In this document: positions 8,498-15,578 of the stretch, in pieces
How positions within the stretch are numbered: position 1 is the first letter of the stretch
Layout: every line of letters begins with the position of its first letter
IMG/VR virus record: IMGVR_UViG_3300028025_001259
Coordinates: 1-25,726 of that record
Length of the DNA: 25,726 bases
Source of the DNA: a virus
Strand: one strand, 5' to 3'
The notes under the pieces: generated by a model
Database searches by the model: none
What the model saw: the letters and a program-made list of their open reading frames with translations, nothing else
Told to the model about the DNA's origin: nothing
Made by a program: the position numbers and the translations under genes

Positions 8498-8769
8498 TAG
8501 GATGAAATTCCTCTCAAGGCTACTAGCGCTTCTTTACCTGTTGTACCAGCAAGGGTATTTGCTACCTTGTTTAGACCCTGGTAAAGTTTCTTATCTGTAA
8601 TACCTGCCTTGACGTTCAGCGCACCTACTAGAGATAATCCAGAAGTGCCAGCCCATTTATTGGCTGCTCCTGCTTCTCCAAGGTATACTGTAAGGGCGGG
8701 ATAAGTCCCACCATTAGCAAGGCGGTTTAACTCCGAGCACAACGTGCTGCCTGCTACTCCTACTGCCAT
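8497..8769 (-). CDS. Small hypothetical protein in the structural block
   Basis: This 90-residue protein is rich in Gly, Ala and Leu (MAVGVAGSTLCSELNRLANG). It has no membrane segment strong enough to call and no motif I recognise. Both ends overlap neighbours in TAATG junctions, with the glycosyltransferase gene upstream and the adaptor-like gene downstream. It is preceded by AGAGGAAA. The tight coupling to the 306-residue protein suggests that the two act together, perhaps in neck or tail assembly, but nothing in the sequence shows it. Confidence 0.45.
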   Translation of the reverse strand: MAVGVAGSTLCSELNRLANGGTYPALTVYLGEAGAANKWAGTSGLSLVGALNVKAGITDKKLYQGLNKVANTLAGTTGKEALVALRGISS

Positions 8770-9449
8770 TATTTCCTCTTATCTCCTACGAATGCATCAT
8801 AGTAGTTAACATCAAACGAGAACCGTTTCATGTGTGGAACCAGCGCTGATGTGTCACACCAGACTGGTACTTCTGCTTCATTGCATAAGGCGAAGAAGAA
8901 TATATCTTCTCCCATGAATGACTTATTGACTCCAACTTCGGTAAAGATTGGGGTATTGGGTTTGACTTCTAGAATGCGGGTAATTACTGAACGGTGCATC
9001 AAAACAAACCCCATGCCTGCTGCGCCGACTTGTATGAACTTGTCCTTAGGGAGCGGATGTAAACGCTTTATGCCTACTTCCTTATCGTTTACCACGAACT
9101 CAAATACAGTTGGGCTGGGGACCATCAGAGGCTCCTCAGGGGTATCTGTAGTAAAGTATACTCCCGTCAAAAGAGGCTTTTCTACAGCGTCCCTTTTGTC
9201 CCATAATTTCAGGAACATTTCTGGGCTAATGACTACATCTGAGTCAACCCATAGAATCCAGTCCGACTTTTTATTCTCATACCAATGCTTGACGATAGTC
9301 TCGCGTTGACGACCAATCTGGTTGCCCTGGCTACGCAACGTAGTTGCCACCTTGACACCTGAGTGGAGCATTACGTCTGTAATGCCTTGCATAAACTTGC
9401 CATCTACCATGCCATTATCGCACCAGGCGATAGTTAAGGTTTCTTCCAT
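8769..9449 (-). CDS. GT-A type glycosyltransferase
   Basis: This 226-residue protein has the features of a short family-2-like, GT-A-fold glycosyltransferase. The segment IGRQRETIVKHWYEN is followed by DWILWVDSDVVI, where DSD (69-71) is the DXD motif that binds a metal ion and the nucleotide-sugar. A glycine-rich acceptor-side segment (GAAGMGFVLMHRSV, about 143-156) and a late GEDIFFF motif follow. It would transfer a sugar to an unknown acceptor in the cytoplasm. No membrane segment is seen. It lies inside the virion gene block, upstream of the adaptor and fibre genes, so virion protein glycosylation is possible. Modification of another target is equally open. It starts at ATG 9449 and the upstream stretch AGGTAGGGACAA supplies the binding site. 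Confidence 0.8.
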   Translation of the reverse strand: MEETLTIAWCDNGMVDGKFMQGITDVMLHSGVKVATTLRSQGNQIGRQRETIVKHWYENKKSDWILWVDSDVVISPEMFLKLWDKRDAVEKPLLTGVYFTTDTPEEPLMVPSPTVFEFVVNDKEVGIKRLHPLPKDKFIQVGAAGMGFVLMHRSVITRILEVKPNTPIFTEVGVNKSFMGEDIFFFALCNEAEVPVWCDTSALVPHMKRFSFDVNYYDAFVGDKRK

Positions 9450-9464
9450 TTGTCCCTACCTTTG

Positions 9465-9623
9465 TTATTTCTTCTTTGCTACCGCAGCATTATCCACTAG
9501 ATTAGGATATGGTCGACCTGCTGCTTTAGCGCGAGCCTTAGCAGCGGTCTTCTGTGCAGGTGTCAACTTGGTTGACTTCTTGACTGGATTAGGCTTATCC
9601 CAGAATGCTTTCTTCTTTACCAT
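9465..9623 (-). CDS. Small lysine/alanine-rich basic protein (52 aa)
   Basis: The frame runs from ATG 9623 to TAA 9465-9467. The product starts MVKKKAFWDKPNPVKKSTKL and ends VAKKK, with 13 Lys and 2 Arg in 52 residues. Its start overlaps the end of the upstream 85-residue gene (ATGGTAA), suggesting coupled translation. It is one of four consecutive tiny basic proteins. No named family is recognised. The composition suggests nucleic-acid binding, which is an inference. Confidence 0.7.
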   Translation of the reverse strand: MVKKKAFWDKPNPVKKSTKLTPAQKTAAKARAKAAGRPYPNLVDNAAVAKKK

Positions 9624-9874
9624 TTGACTTTGTCCGCCCAGTATGCAGCAGACATCTTGCCCTTGGCAATGTTCTTAGCGTGACGAGCCTTAAATGAAGC
9701 CTGTCGTGCAGTTGGTTGCCTATCTCCAGTTACGCCTTGCTGTCCAAAGCGAATTGTCTTAACCTGGTTTCCGTCCTTTGCCACCACAACATGCGACTTA
9801 GTTGGGTGTGTAGGTGTACGCTTAGGCTTGTTAAAACCAGCCACGCCAGCCTTCTTTAATCTTGAATCTGGCAT
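9617..9874 (-). CDS. DUF6321-like small basic protein
   Basis: This 85-residue protein contains segments I associate with the DUF6321 family of aquatic phages: KKAGVAGFNKPKRTPTHPTK, VVVAKDGNQVKTIRFGQQG, and a tail with SFKARHAKNIAKGKMSAAYW. The function of the family is unknown. It is strongly basic and could bind nucleic acid. The ATG at 9874 overlaps the stop of the preceding 51-residue gene (TAATG), and its own end overlaps the next start, placing it in the middle of a coupled group of small cationic genes. Confidence 0.8.
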   Translation of the reverse strand: MPDSRLKKAGVAGFNKPKRTPTHPTKSHVVVAKDGNQVKTIRFGQQGVTGDRQPTARQASFKARHAKNIAKGKMSAAYWADKVKW

Positions 9875-10029
9875 TACTTCTTCTTTCGCGCTGCGCTCAA
9901 TGCAATAGCAATTGCTTGCTTGCGCGACTTAACAACAGCGGCTTTTCTTGGACCCTTTGGGTCTTTACCAGAGTGAAGCGTTCCACGCTTAAACTCACCC
10001 ATAATCTTTTTGACTTTATTGGTAGCCAT
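9874..10029 (-). CDS. DUF6496-like small basic protein (51 aa)
   Basis: The frame runs from ATG 10029 to TAA 9874-9876. The product reads MATNKVKKIMGEFKRGTLHS, then a Gly/Lys/Pro stretch, then a helix with KSRKQAIAIALSAARKKK. The MGEFKRGTLHSGK and KSRKQAIAIALS segments are hallmarks of DUF6496, a family of very small proteins of unknown function found in phages and bacteria. It has 12 Lys and 4 Arg in 51 residues. Both ends overlap neighbouring genes in TAATG junctions. Confidence 0.8.
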   Translation of the reverse strand: MATNKVKKIMGEFKRGTLHSGKDPKGPRKAAVVKSRKQAIAIALSAARKKK

Positions 10030-10166
10030 TACTTTTTCTTTCCCATCTTTTTGGCTACAGCCTTCTTCTTTGTGCCATATTCTCTAAAACGCATAGCAGG
10101 AGACTCCATCATTTCGTGACGCTTCTTTGCTGCGGGTGACTTATACTTTTCGCTTTTAACTGACAT
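10029..10166 (-). CDS. Small lysine-rich basic protein (45 aa)
   Basis: The frame runs from ATG 10166 to TAA 10029-10031. The product begins MSVKSEKYKSPAAKKRHEMM and ends VAKKMGKKK, with 13 Lys and 3 Arg in 45 residues. It starts only 2 bases after the stop of the H1-like/LysM gene and overlaps the next gene by TAATG. I recognise no family beyond a general resemblance to other tiny basic phage proteins with SPA(A/M) and KK segments. Confidence 0.7.
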   Translation of the reverse strand: MSVKSEKYKSPAAKKRHEMMESPAMRFREYGTKKKAVAKKMGKKK

Positions 10167-10168
10167 TA

Positions 10169-11800
10169 TTATTTCACCTTCTTGGTATATCCGCCTGTTG
10201 GCACCTTGCCACCCTTAGGAATTACAACGCCTGTGTTACGATAAATCTTACGTGGGTCTGTAATCTGTGGATTCGCTGCGCGGAGTTCCTTAAGGGATAC
10301 TCCAGAACGTGCCGCAATTCCAGATAGTGTATCACCAGTAGTGACGCGATACTTGTTTCCAGTTATCTTTGCTGGCGGAGGAGTTGATACAGATGGCTTA
10401 CCGCCACCCTTGCCTCCTGTTGTAGACTTACCTGCTGGAGGCTTAGGCATAGTTGCTGCCTTCTTTTCTGCCTTCTGTGCAAGTGCTTTAAGTTCCTGTA
10501 GTCGGTCCTTACGGGTCTTTCCTACCATGCCTACTGAAAGAATATTTGCAGCGTTACCAAGGTCTGTCTTAACTGATGACAAGAGATTTTTATTAGAGCC
10601 AGTTGATGTGTACTTTGGCTTCTGACCCTTTGCGACAGCAATACGGTTTTCTAGTGCTTGAATACGACGGAAGTCCTTTTCAGCCTGACCGCTAACAACC
10701 TGCCCCACTTCCTTTGCGGCACCAACTACTTGCCCAATTCGTAAACCAATCTTAGCAACCTTACCTGCGCTCTTAAGAAGTTTAGCAGGCTTAGATGCCG
10801 CAACCTTCTTAGCAGCAGTGGTCTGCGAAGCAGCCTTAATTGTCTTTACTGTCTTAGTAGAACCGACTGCCTTCTTGGCAGCACCAGTAACGCCTGCAAC
10901 TTTTCCCTTGGGCTTCAATGGAGCATTAGAAGGTGCCTTAGCCATTGTATCTTTAAACTCTGCAGCAGTTGGAGCCATAGAGCCAGTACCCTTTGGTGTA
11001 GGAGCCTTAGACTTAGCATCATCAAGTGTTTGAAGTTTGGTTGTTTGAGTTCCCTTTGGCTTAGGTGCTGATGCTTTAGCCTCATCAAGAGTTTTCAACT
11101 TAGGTTCAGTTGGTGTTGCAGCCTTTGTATTGGGAACAGTACGCTTCTTAATCGCAGCAGTAGATGGCTTTGTAGCCTTTTGCTCTGCAACCAGTTTATC
11201 AACATTAGACTCAAACTTAGCAATGTCTGCTTTACCCATCTTAGGAGCCATAGGCTTCTTAGCAGCAGTTTTCTTTGCTGGAGTAGACTTCTTAGCAGTA
11301 GTCTTCTTTGCTGGGGTAGACTTTGTTGGTGCAGCAGCCTTAGCAGGTGTAGCAGTCTTAGCGGGTGTAGCAGTCTTAGCGGGTGCTGGGTTAGCCCTAC
11401 GTGCAGCCTGTGCAGCCTTTGCCTTCTTTGCTGCAGCAATTAAATCTCTTCGTAGTTCGATTTCTTTTCCTAAAGCCTTGTATTCTGCTTTAGTTCCAAC
11501 ACGCTGCTTAATAGGCAATTTTCCTTCTCCCTTTGCAAATTTACGTTGTTTCTGACGTGCAGCCTCTTTTGCTGCATTCTCTTTATTGGACTTTGCATTT
11601 GCTGCTGCTTCGCTCCTAGTAAGCAACGGCTTATCCTGATATACACCACGATAAGTAGGAACTTCTCCACGCTTCATGCCAGCAGCAGCAACTCGCGCTT
11701 CTTGAGGACTAATTTTCTTTGCTTGAATTGCCGCTCGGGTTGCAATATTTCTGCGTGCCTGGGCTTGAATTGCCTTTAATTGTGCTGATGTAAGAGCCAT
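10169..11800 (-). CDS. Histone-H1-like, Lys/Ala/Pro-rich protein with C-terminal LysM domain
   Basis: This 543-residue protein is extremely rich in Lys, Ala, Pro and Thr. Residues ~130-190 carry imperfect repeats of the ATPAK and TPAKKTTAKKS type, like the tails of eukaryotic H1 and bacterial H1-like proteins that bind and compact DNA. Two related units (LKTLDEAKASAPKPKG, LQTLDDAKSKAPTPKG) lie at about 235-275. Residues 482-530 (YRVTTGDTLSGIAARSGVSL onward) form a LysM domain, which normally binds the GlcNAc chains of peptidoglycan or chitin. A protein with both parts could bind packaged DNA and the cell wall, but no experimental role can be read from the sequence. It starts at ATG 11800 after AGGGAATCAAT and leads a run of tiny basic genes. 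Confidence 0.75.
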   Translation of the reverse strand: MALTSAQLKAIQAQARRNIATRAAIQAKKISPQEARVAAAGMKRGEVPTYRGVYQDKPLLTRSEAAANAKSNKENAAKEAARQKQRKFAKGEGKLPIKQRVGTKAEYKALGKEIELRRDLIAAAKKAKAAQAARRANPAPAKTATPAKTATPAKAAAPTKSTPAKKTTAKKSTPAKKTAAKKPMAPKMGKADIAKFESNVDKLVAEQKATKPSTAAIKKRTVPNTKAATPTEPKLKTLDEAKASAPKPKGTQTTKLQTLDDAKSKAPTPKGTGSMAPTAAEFKDTMAKAPSNAPLKPKGKVAGVTGAAKKAVGSTKTVKTIKAASQTTAAKKVAASKPAKLLKSAGKVAKIGLRIGQVVGAAKEVGQVVSGQAEKDFRRIQALENRIAVAKGQKPKYTSTGSNKNLLSSVKTDLGNAANILSVGMVGKTRKDRLQELKALAQKAEKKAATMPKPPAGKSTTGGKGGGKPSVSTPPPAKITGNKYRVTTGDTLSGIAARSGVSLKELRAANPQITDPRKIYRNTGVVIPKGGKVPTGGYTKKVK

Positions 11801-11812
11801 ATTGATTCCCTA

Positions 11813-12274
11813 TTATTCCTTGTTGAGTATTCCAGTATTTACTACTTCTGCTACACGCTTTGTAATTGTATGAGCCTTTGGCATTGTTTCAGAATTGTAG
11901 GCTTTGCCTAACTTCTCTGATGCTTGGTATGCAGCCTCTACATGGGCTTCTGATGTGCCACCAGGCTGTATGCCGTCTGCTCTTGCTTTCTTGTAATTAT
12001 CTAACTTATGTCGCCATTTTTTATCTGGAATATCTCTTGTAGCATCTCCTGCATTCATCTGTATAGTTTTCACTTTACATCCGAAACAGTCGCAATCTAC
12101 AGAGCAAGGAGCCTTGATTGTATCATACTCTCCAGTACCTTCAAAAATAGTTTCTGACTTAACGTCACATATCGTGCAACCCCACAGGGATACTTTAGAG
12201 CGTACGTTTCCATTTTCTAAAACGTAGTCCCACTCAAGCACTTTCCCTATATGTCCGCCTGTTTCACAAATCAT
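11813..12274 (-). CDS. Cysteine-rich hypothetical protein, probable zinc binder
   Basis: This 153-residue protein has its cysteines in the N-terminal half: C3, a CxxC pair at 33/36, and the cluster C57, C61, C63, C66 (CSVDCDCFGC). Such spacing suggests one or two metal sites, most likely zinc. The remainder is helical and charged, with a segment around DKKWRHKLDNYKKARADG. It starts at ATG 12274 right after the post-capsid gene (TAGTAGGGACAAATG). The family is not recognised. Structural, DNA-binding or assembly roles are all possible. Confidence 0.5.
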   Translation of the reverse strand: MICETGGHIGKVLEWDYVLENGNVRSKVSLWGCTICDVKSETIFEGTGEYDTIKAPCSVDCDCFGCKVKTIQMNAGDATRDIPDKKWRHKLDNYKKARADGIQPGGTSEAHVEAAYQASEKLGKAYNSETMPKAHTITKRVAEVVNTGILNKE

Positions 12275-12280
12275 TTGTCC

Positions 12281-12556
12281 CTACTCTACTATAAAGTTGC
12301 TTTCCGTTACACCAACGCCAGCAGCGATTAGTGCCGTTTTGACCGCTTCGCTGACGCTGTGCTTATGACCACCTGCGTAGAATTCTTCGTAGGTGTCAAT
12401 GTTATCCTGTGATGGGTATCTGTCCTGAAAGTAGACACCGTTATCTTTGGCGATTGAGATACCATTACGTATCTTCAATAGGTTCGAGAATAGTCTAAGT
12501 TGGACATTACTAGGTACTTCTTCCACATAAGGTGGACTGAAAAGATAAGTTGCCAT
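12281..12556 (-). CDS. Small conserved post-capsid protein (91 aa)
   Basis: The start is ATG 12556, with AAGGAG five bases upstream; an open frame further upstream lacks such a site. The product begins MATYLFSPPYVEEVPSNVQ. A YLFxPP...EE.P opening and a central Gly-Gly-His segment (YAGGHKHSVS) resemble small proteins encoded just after the capsid gene in actinophages. Function is unknown; a head-completion or neck role would fit the position. A perfect hairpin separates it from the capsid gene. Confidence 0.6.
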   Translation of the reverse strand: MATYLFSPPYVEEVPSNVQLRLFSNLLKIRNGISIAKDNGVYFQDRYPSQDNIDTYEEFYAGGHKHSVSEAVKTALIAAGVGVTESNFIVE

Positions 12557-12583
12557 TATTCTCCTTAATGAACTTACTGATGA

Positions 12584-12601
12584 GTAGGGATTGCTCCCTA
12601 C
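12584..12601 (-). promoter_or_regulatory. Perfect hairpin with GCAA tetraloop after the capsid gene
   Basis: On the minus strand GTAGGGA pairs perfectly with TCCCTAC across a GCAA loop, a stable GNRA-type tetraloop. It lies in the ~60-bp space between the capsid stop and the next start. No T-run follows, so it is not a standard terminator. A processing site, RNA-stabilising element or partial attenuator that keeps capsid mRNA abundant is more likely. Confidence 0.6.
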
Positions 12602-12616
12602 CCACCCGTCAATCAA

Positions 12617-13570
12617 TTAAGCGATTGATGAACCTGATTCGATGCGGTATAGCGCATCTTCACGGTAACGTGCGAAACCAAGAACACCGTACCAACCGAT
12701 TGGCTGGAAGCGCTTCAAGCGGTCTGTAACAGGTCCGAGAACTGTGTGTGGCTCTTCGCCAACAGCCTCAGCAAGTGCCTGCTTACCAGCAATGATTGTG
12801 CGATACACCTTTGCAGATGCAGCACCATCAGTTGCCTTGTACAGACGTGGTGATTCTACGAAGAATGCACCAGCGTATGAACCAATTTCAGAAGCCCAGA
12901 TGCGGTCCTGTGAAGCACCGTACTGGTTAGGCAATAGCCATCCTGCTGAACCTGTTTCTGCCATGAGGTCGTGAGCAACTTCTGGGTGGATTCCAGCCCA
13001 GTACATTGCACCCTTGCGACCCTTAGCCTTGTTTGCACGCAACTTCGCAACAGCCTTACGGATGTTTGCAGAAGAGAGTGTTGCAGCAGCAGTGATTGTT
13101 GCTGTTGATGTAGCAGTTGCGCCTGAGTAGATTACGTTGCTTCCACCGCGAAGTGTAGTCATTGCAATCTCGTCGATTGAATCTGCCTGGTTAACAGCCA
13201 TGAGGTTAACGATGTCATCGTCTACGCCGACGTAAGAGAAAATCTTAAGTGCGCGTGTGTTGGTTGTTGAGTTACCGAACTCCTGAAGAGTAATTGTAAC
13301 TGTTGTTGGTGTTGCTAGTGTAACACCATCTGGGTCAACTGTCTCATCAAGAGCAGTTGTAACCTTTGTCATTTCTGGGTGGAGTTGCATTACTACAACT
13401 GAACCTGGAATTGTTTGGTCGGTTGGACGCTTGTCTGCTACAGAACGAATTAGTGGTTCGTCACGCAACGCGAATTCAATCATTCGGTCGTATGCCTTCT
13501 GTACGAGACCAGCGCTACCAACTGTACCGCCGAGAGAACTCGACGCGGTAGATGTAAATTGCTGTGTCAT
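12617..13570 (-). CDS. Major capsid protein, N4-gp56 type (HK97 fold)
   Basis: The product is 317 residues from ATG 13570, with GGAGGG eight bases upstream; an open frame further upstream begins with a poorer TTG. The order of features fits the N4-gp56 capsid family with the HK97 fold: an N-terminal arm (MTQQFTSTASSSLGGTVGSA), a long helix with YDRMIEFALRDEPLIRSVAD, a central beta region (ETVDPDGVTLATPTTVTITL) followed by FGNSTTNTRALKIFS, and a C-terminal A-domain-like part (AKLRANKAKGRKGAMYWAGI onward to YGVLGFARYREDALYRI). Hundreds of copies would form the shell. It follows the scaffold-like gene and precedes small head-completion candidates. If the upstream peptidase is a maturation protease, the N-terminal arm would be its natural target. 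Confidence 0.85.
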   Translation of the reverse strand: MTQQFTSTASSSLGGTVGSAGLVQKAYDRMIEFALRDEPLIRSVADKRPTDQTIPGSVVVMQLHPEMTKVTTALDETVDPDGVTLATPTTVTITLQEFGNSTTNTRALKIFSYVGVDDDIVNLMAVNQADSIDEIAMTTLRGGSNVIYSGATATSTATITAAATLSSANIRKAVAKLRANKAKGRKGAMYWAGIHPEVAHDLMAETGSAGWLLPNQYGASQDRIWASEIGSYAGAFFVESPRLYKATDGAASAKVYRTIIAGKQALAEAVGEEPHTVLGPVTDRLKRFQPIGWYGVLGFARYREDALYRIESGSSIA

Positions 13571-13604
13571 GTATTCACCCTCCAAGGTGATAGTTTAACT
13601 ATGA

Positions 13605-14078
13605 TTATTGCGAGTTCAAGATTGCGCGTAATTCATCTTCCGATTTCGCATTTGCGATACGCATTTCTAGGTCTTGTCCTCGGTCGGGCGCGTTAGCACC
13701 CATAACTGATGAATCCTGTCGGCGCAATGCCTCAAGGTTTTCTCCAGTAGGTGCATCTTGACCTGCTGTGTAGCCAAATAGGTCTCCATTATCTTCAAGC
13801 CAGTTATTAACTGACTCTTCGGTAACTTCATCCAAATCTTTGAGTGCTAAACGTGCAGCCTTAAGATTCACACCCTTCTTTTCTAGGACTTCTTTGACGA
13901 TTGACTCACGTTGCTTCTTTGAGTACCCTTCAAGTTGCTCAGTAAGTTCCTTGATACGTTTTTCATCTGCTCGCTTGGCTTTACGTAACTTCTTGAGAAG
14001 GTCGCTGCCATCACCATTAAAGGTTTCAGTTTCTGTTGTATCGTCGTCTTCATCTTCATCCCAGTAGTTGTTGCTCAT
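13605..14078 (-). CDS. Scaffold-like protein
   Basis: The start is ATG 14078 (MSNNYWDEDEDDDTTETETF), with AAGGGTGG upstream; a longer frame to 14111 has no better site. The 157-residue product has a highly acidic N-terminus, a charged coiled-coil-like middle (LRKAKRADEKRIKELTEQLE), and a helical C-terminal end (MRIANAKSEDELRAILNSQ). Small, acidic, helical and directly upstream of the capsid gene is the usual description of a phage scaffold, which guides shell assembly and leaves or is cleaved. Sequence identity across scaffolds is low, so the call rests on composition and place. Confidence 0.7.
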   Translation of the reverse strand: MSNNYWDEDEDDDTTETETFNGDGSDLLKKLRKAKRADEKRIKELTEQLEGYSKKQRESIVKEVLEKKGVNLKAARLALKDLDEVTEESVNNWLEDNGDLFGYTAGQDAPTGENLEALRRQDSSVMGANAPDRGQDLEMRIANAKSEDELRAILNSQ

Positions 14079-14201
14079 AGCAACCACCCTTCTATTCGTT
14101 GTAGTTCGCAAGCCTCAAGGTTTATTCGGGGGAATAATTTGGCTCTTGCTACCAGTCTATTACTCTGACGGGGCTGGTGGGTCCGTTCAGGATTCTATTT
14201 G

Positions 14202-15578
14202 TTAGAGTATATCTCTAGCACGTTGTCCACGTAATGCGCTTGGTGCTAGACCAGGACCGCCTTGGAATCGTGCCATTTCTTTAAGTTTAAGCGCTTCTAA
14301 TCTATCCTTTTCAGCCTGGCTTTGTTCAAATACAGCCTTCTGTGCTTGCTGTTGGGTATACTTGCCGCCTTCAAACTCTGCGAGTACATTAGCACGTTGC
14401 AACTGATTAACTTGACCAAAGCCTGTAAGTGCCTGTTCATAGTTAAATCCACGTGCAGCAATATCACCAGCAGTTGCTAAGTCTACATTGATTCCTTGTG
14501 AACCAGCAGCAGACAGTATGCCGACCGCTTCAACCTTGTTCTGTAGAGCCTTGTATCCTTCTGGACCAGATAGCAACGCCCTAGCAATTGACACGCGGTC
14601 TACGCCAGGGAAGTATTGATTTAATGTATCCTTCAAGGACTTAGGAGCAGTATCAATTGCTTCAAATGTTTGGCTAATAATTCTACCAACTTCAAGTACG
14701 GATTTACCTGTACCAATAATGTCACCAAGAAATTCTTGATTTGCTAAGTCAGTAAGACCCGCTTCTCTTAGAACGTCACCCATATCAGACTCTGCCTTGA
14801 CGAACTCTGCAATAGTTGGTACGCTGATTGCTTCACCCTTTTGTAGACGTTCCTGCAAAGCAAAAACACCCTTAAAGCGCTTTGTAAATTGCGGAGCAAG
14901 TCCTTTATCTTTTGCTTCATAGAGAGCAAAGTTAAGTGATTCATCAATAGTGGAGCCAGTTTTATAAAAACCAGAAGCCAATTGATACATTTCCTGCACC
15001 CAGGGCTGTGCTGATTCATTCTTGCCCATCATAAGTGCTAGTGTATTAGCAAACGTATCTTTAGCAAGCGTACGTTCTGATTCAGTTGTAGTTCCAGTTG
15101 AACCAGGTACAAGTGTATTAACTTCTTCTGGACCAGCGTATTCTCCACCATTGCCATCAGCATAGATAGGTGTCTTTGTATTTGCAGTACTACCACGTTC
15201 ATAACGAAGTAAAGTTCCAGCCTTAGGAAATTTAGTCCCTGGTGGCAAAACAACTGGTGGTACAACTGGTAACGCTGTTGTTGTAGCAGGAGCAGTAGGG
15301 GTAGGAGTAGTAGGTGTTTTTACACCTACTCCAGTAATATAATTAGGTGTAGTTACGGGCGCATATCCTGCGGGTGCTCCACCGATTGTAACTGTAGGCT
15401 GCAATGTAGTTGTTGGCTTATAACCTGCTGGCGCTCCGCCAATAGTTACGGTTGGCTGTAGTTTTGATACAGAACCTACTTGACCAAACGGAGTACCAAC
15501 ATTAGCAGATGATGGTGCAGGTGCAGGTGCAGGAGTTAATCTCCTTAGCATTCTTGTATCTGAATCGTCTATAGCCAT
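14202..15578 (-). CDS. Virion protein with Pro/Thr-rich N-terminal linker and helical body
   Basis: This 458-residue protein has an N-terminal ~130 residues rich in Pro, Thr and Gly. This part includes two nearly identical 19-residue units (LQPTVTIGGAPAGYxPxTT) at about 40-58 and 59-77. From ~170 to 458 it is mostly helical and charged, with GFNYEQALTGFGQVNQLQ and QKAVFEQSQAEKDRLEALK near the end. The ATG at 15578 overlaps the stop of the 321-residue gene (TAATG). It belongs with the giant and 321-residue proteins between portal and scaffold, so an internal-virion or ejection role is plausible. I recognise no named domain. Confidence 0.5.
   Translation of the reverse strand: MAIDDSDTRMLRRLTPAPAPAPSSANVGTPFGQVGSVSKLQPTVTIGGAPAGYKPTTTLQPTVTIGGAPAGYAPVTTPNYITGVGVKTPTTPTPTAPATTTALPVVPPVVLPPGTKFPKAGTLLRYERGSTANTKTPIYADGNGGEYAGPEEVNTLVPGSTGTTTESERTLAKDTFANTLALMMGKNESAQPWVQEMYQLASGFYKTGSTIDESLNFALYEAKDKGLAPQFTKRFKGVFALQERLQKGEAISVPTIAEFVKAESDMGDVLREAGLTDLANQEFLGDIIGTGKSVLEVGRIISQTFEAIDTAPKSLKDTLNQYFPGVDRVSIARALLSGPEGYKALQNKVEAVGILSAAGSQGINVDLATAGDIAARGFNYEQALTGFGQVNQLQRANVLAEFEGGKYTQQQAQKAVFEQSQAEKDRLEALKLKEMARFQGGPGLAPSALRGQRARDIL

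Noticed and set aside
11130-11555. Plus-strand open frames of 87-141 residues opposite the H1-like gene
   Set aside because: These are antisense shadows of the lysine/alanine-rich repeat region, with Ala/Phe/Cys-rich low-complexity products and no ribosome binding sites.
14079-14201. Promoter or terminator in the 123-bp gap before the scaffold gene
   Set aside because: No convincing -35/-10 pair on the minus strand and only a weak 4-bp stem without a T-run; I see nothing firm here apart from the ribosome binding site.
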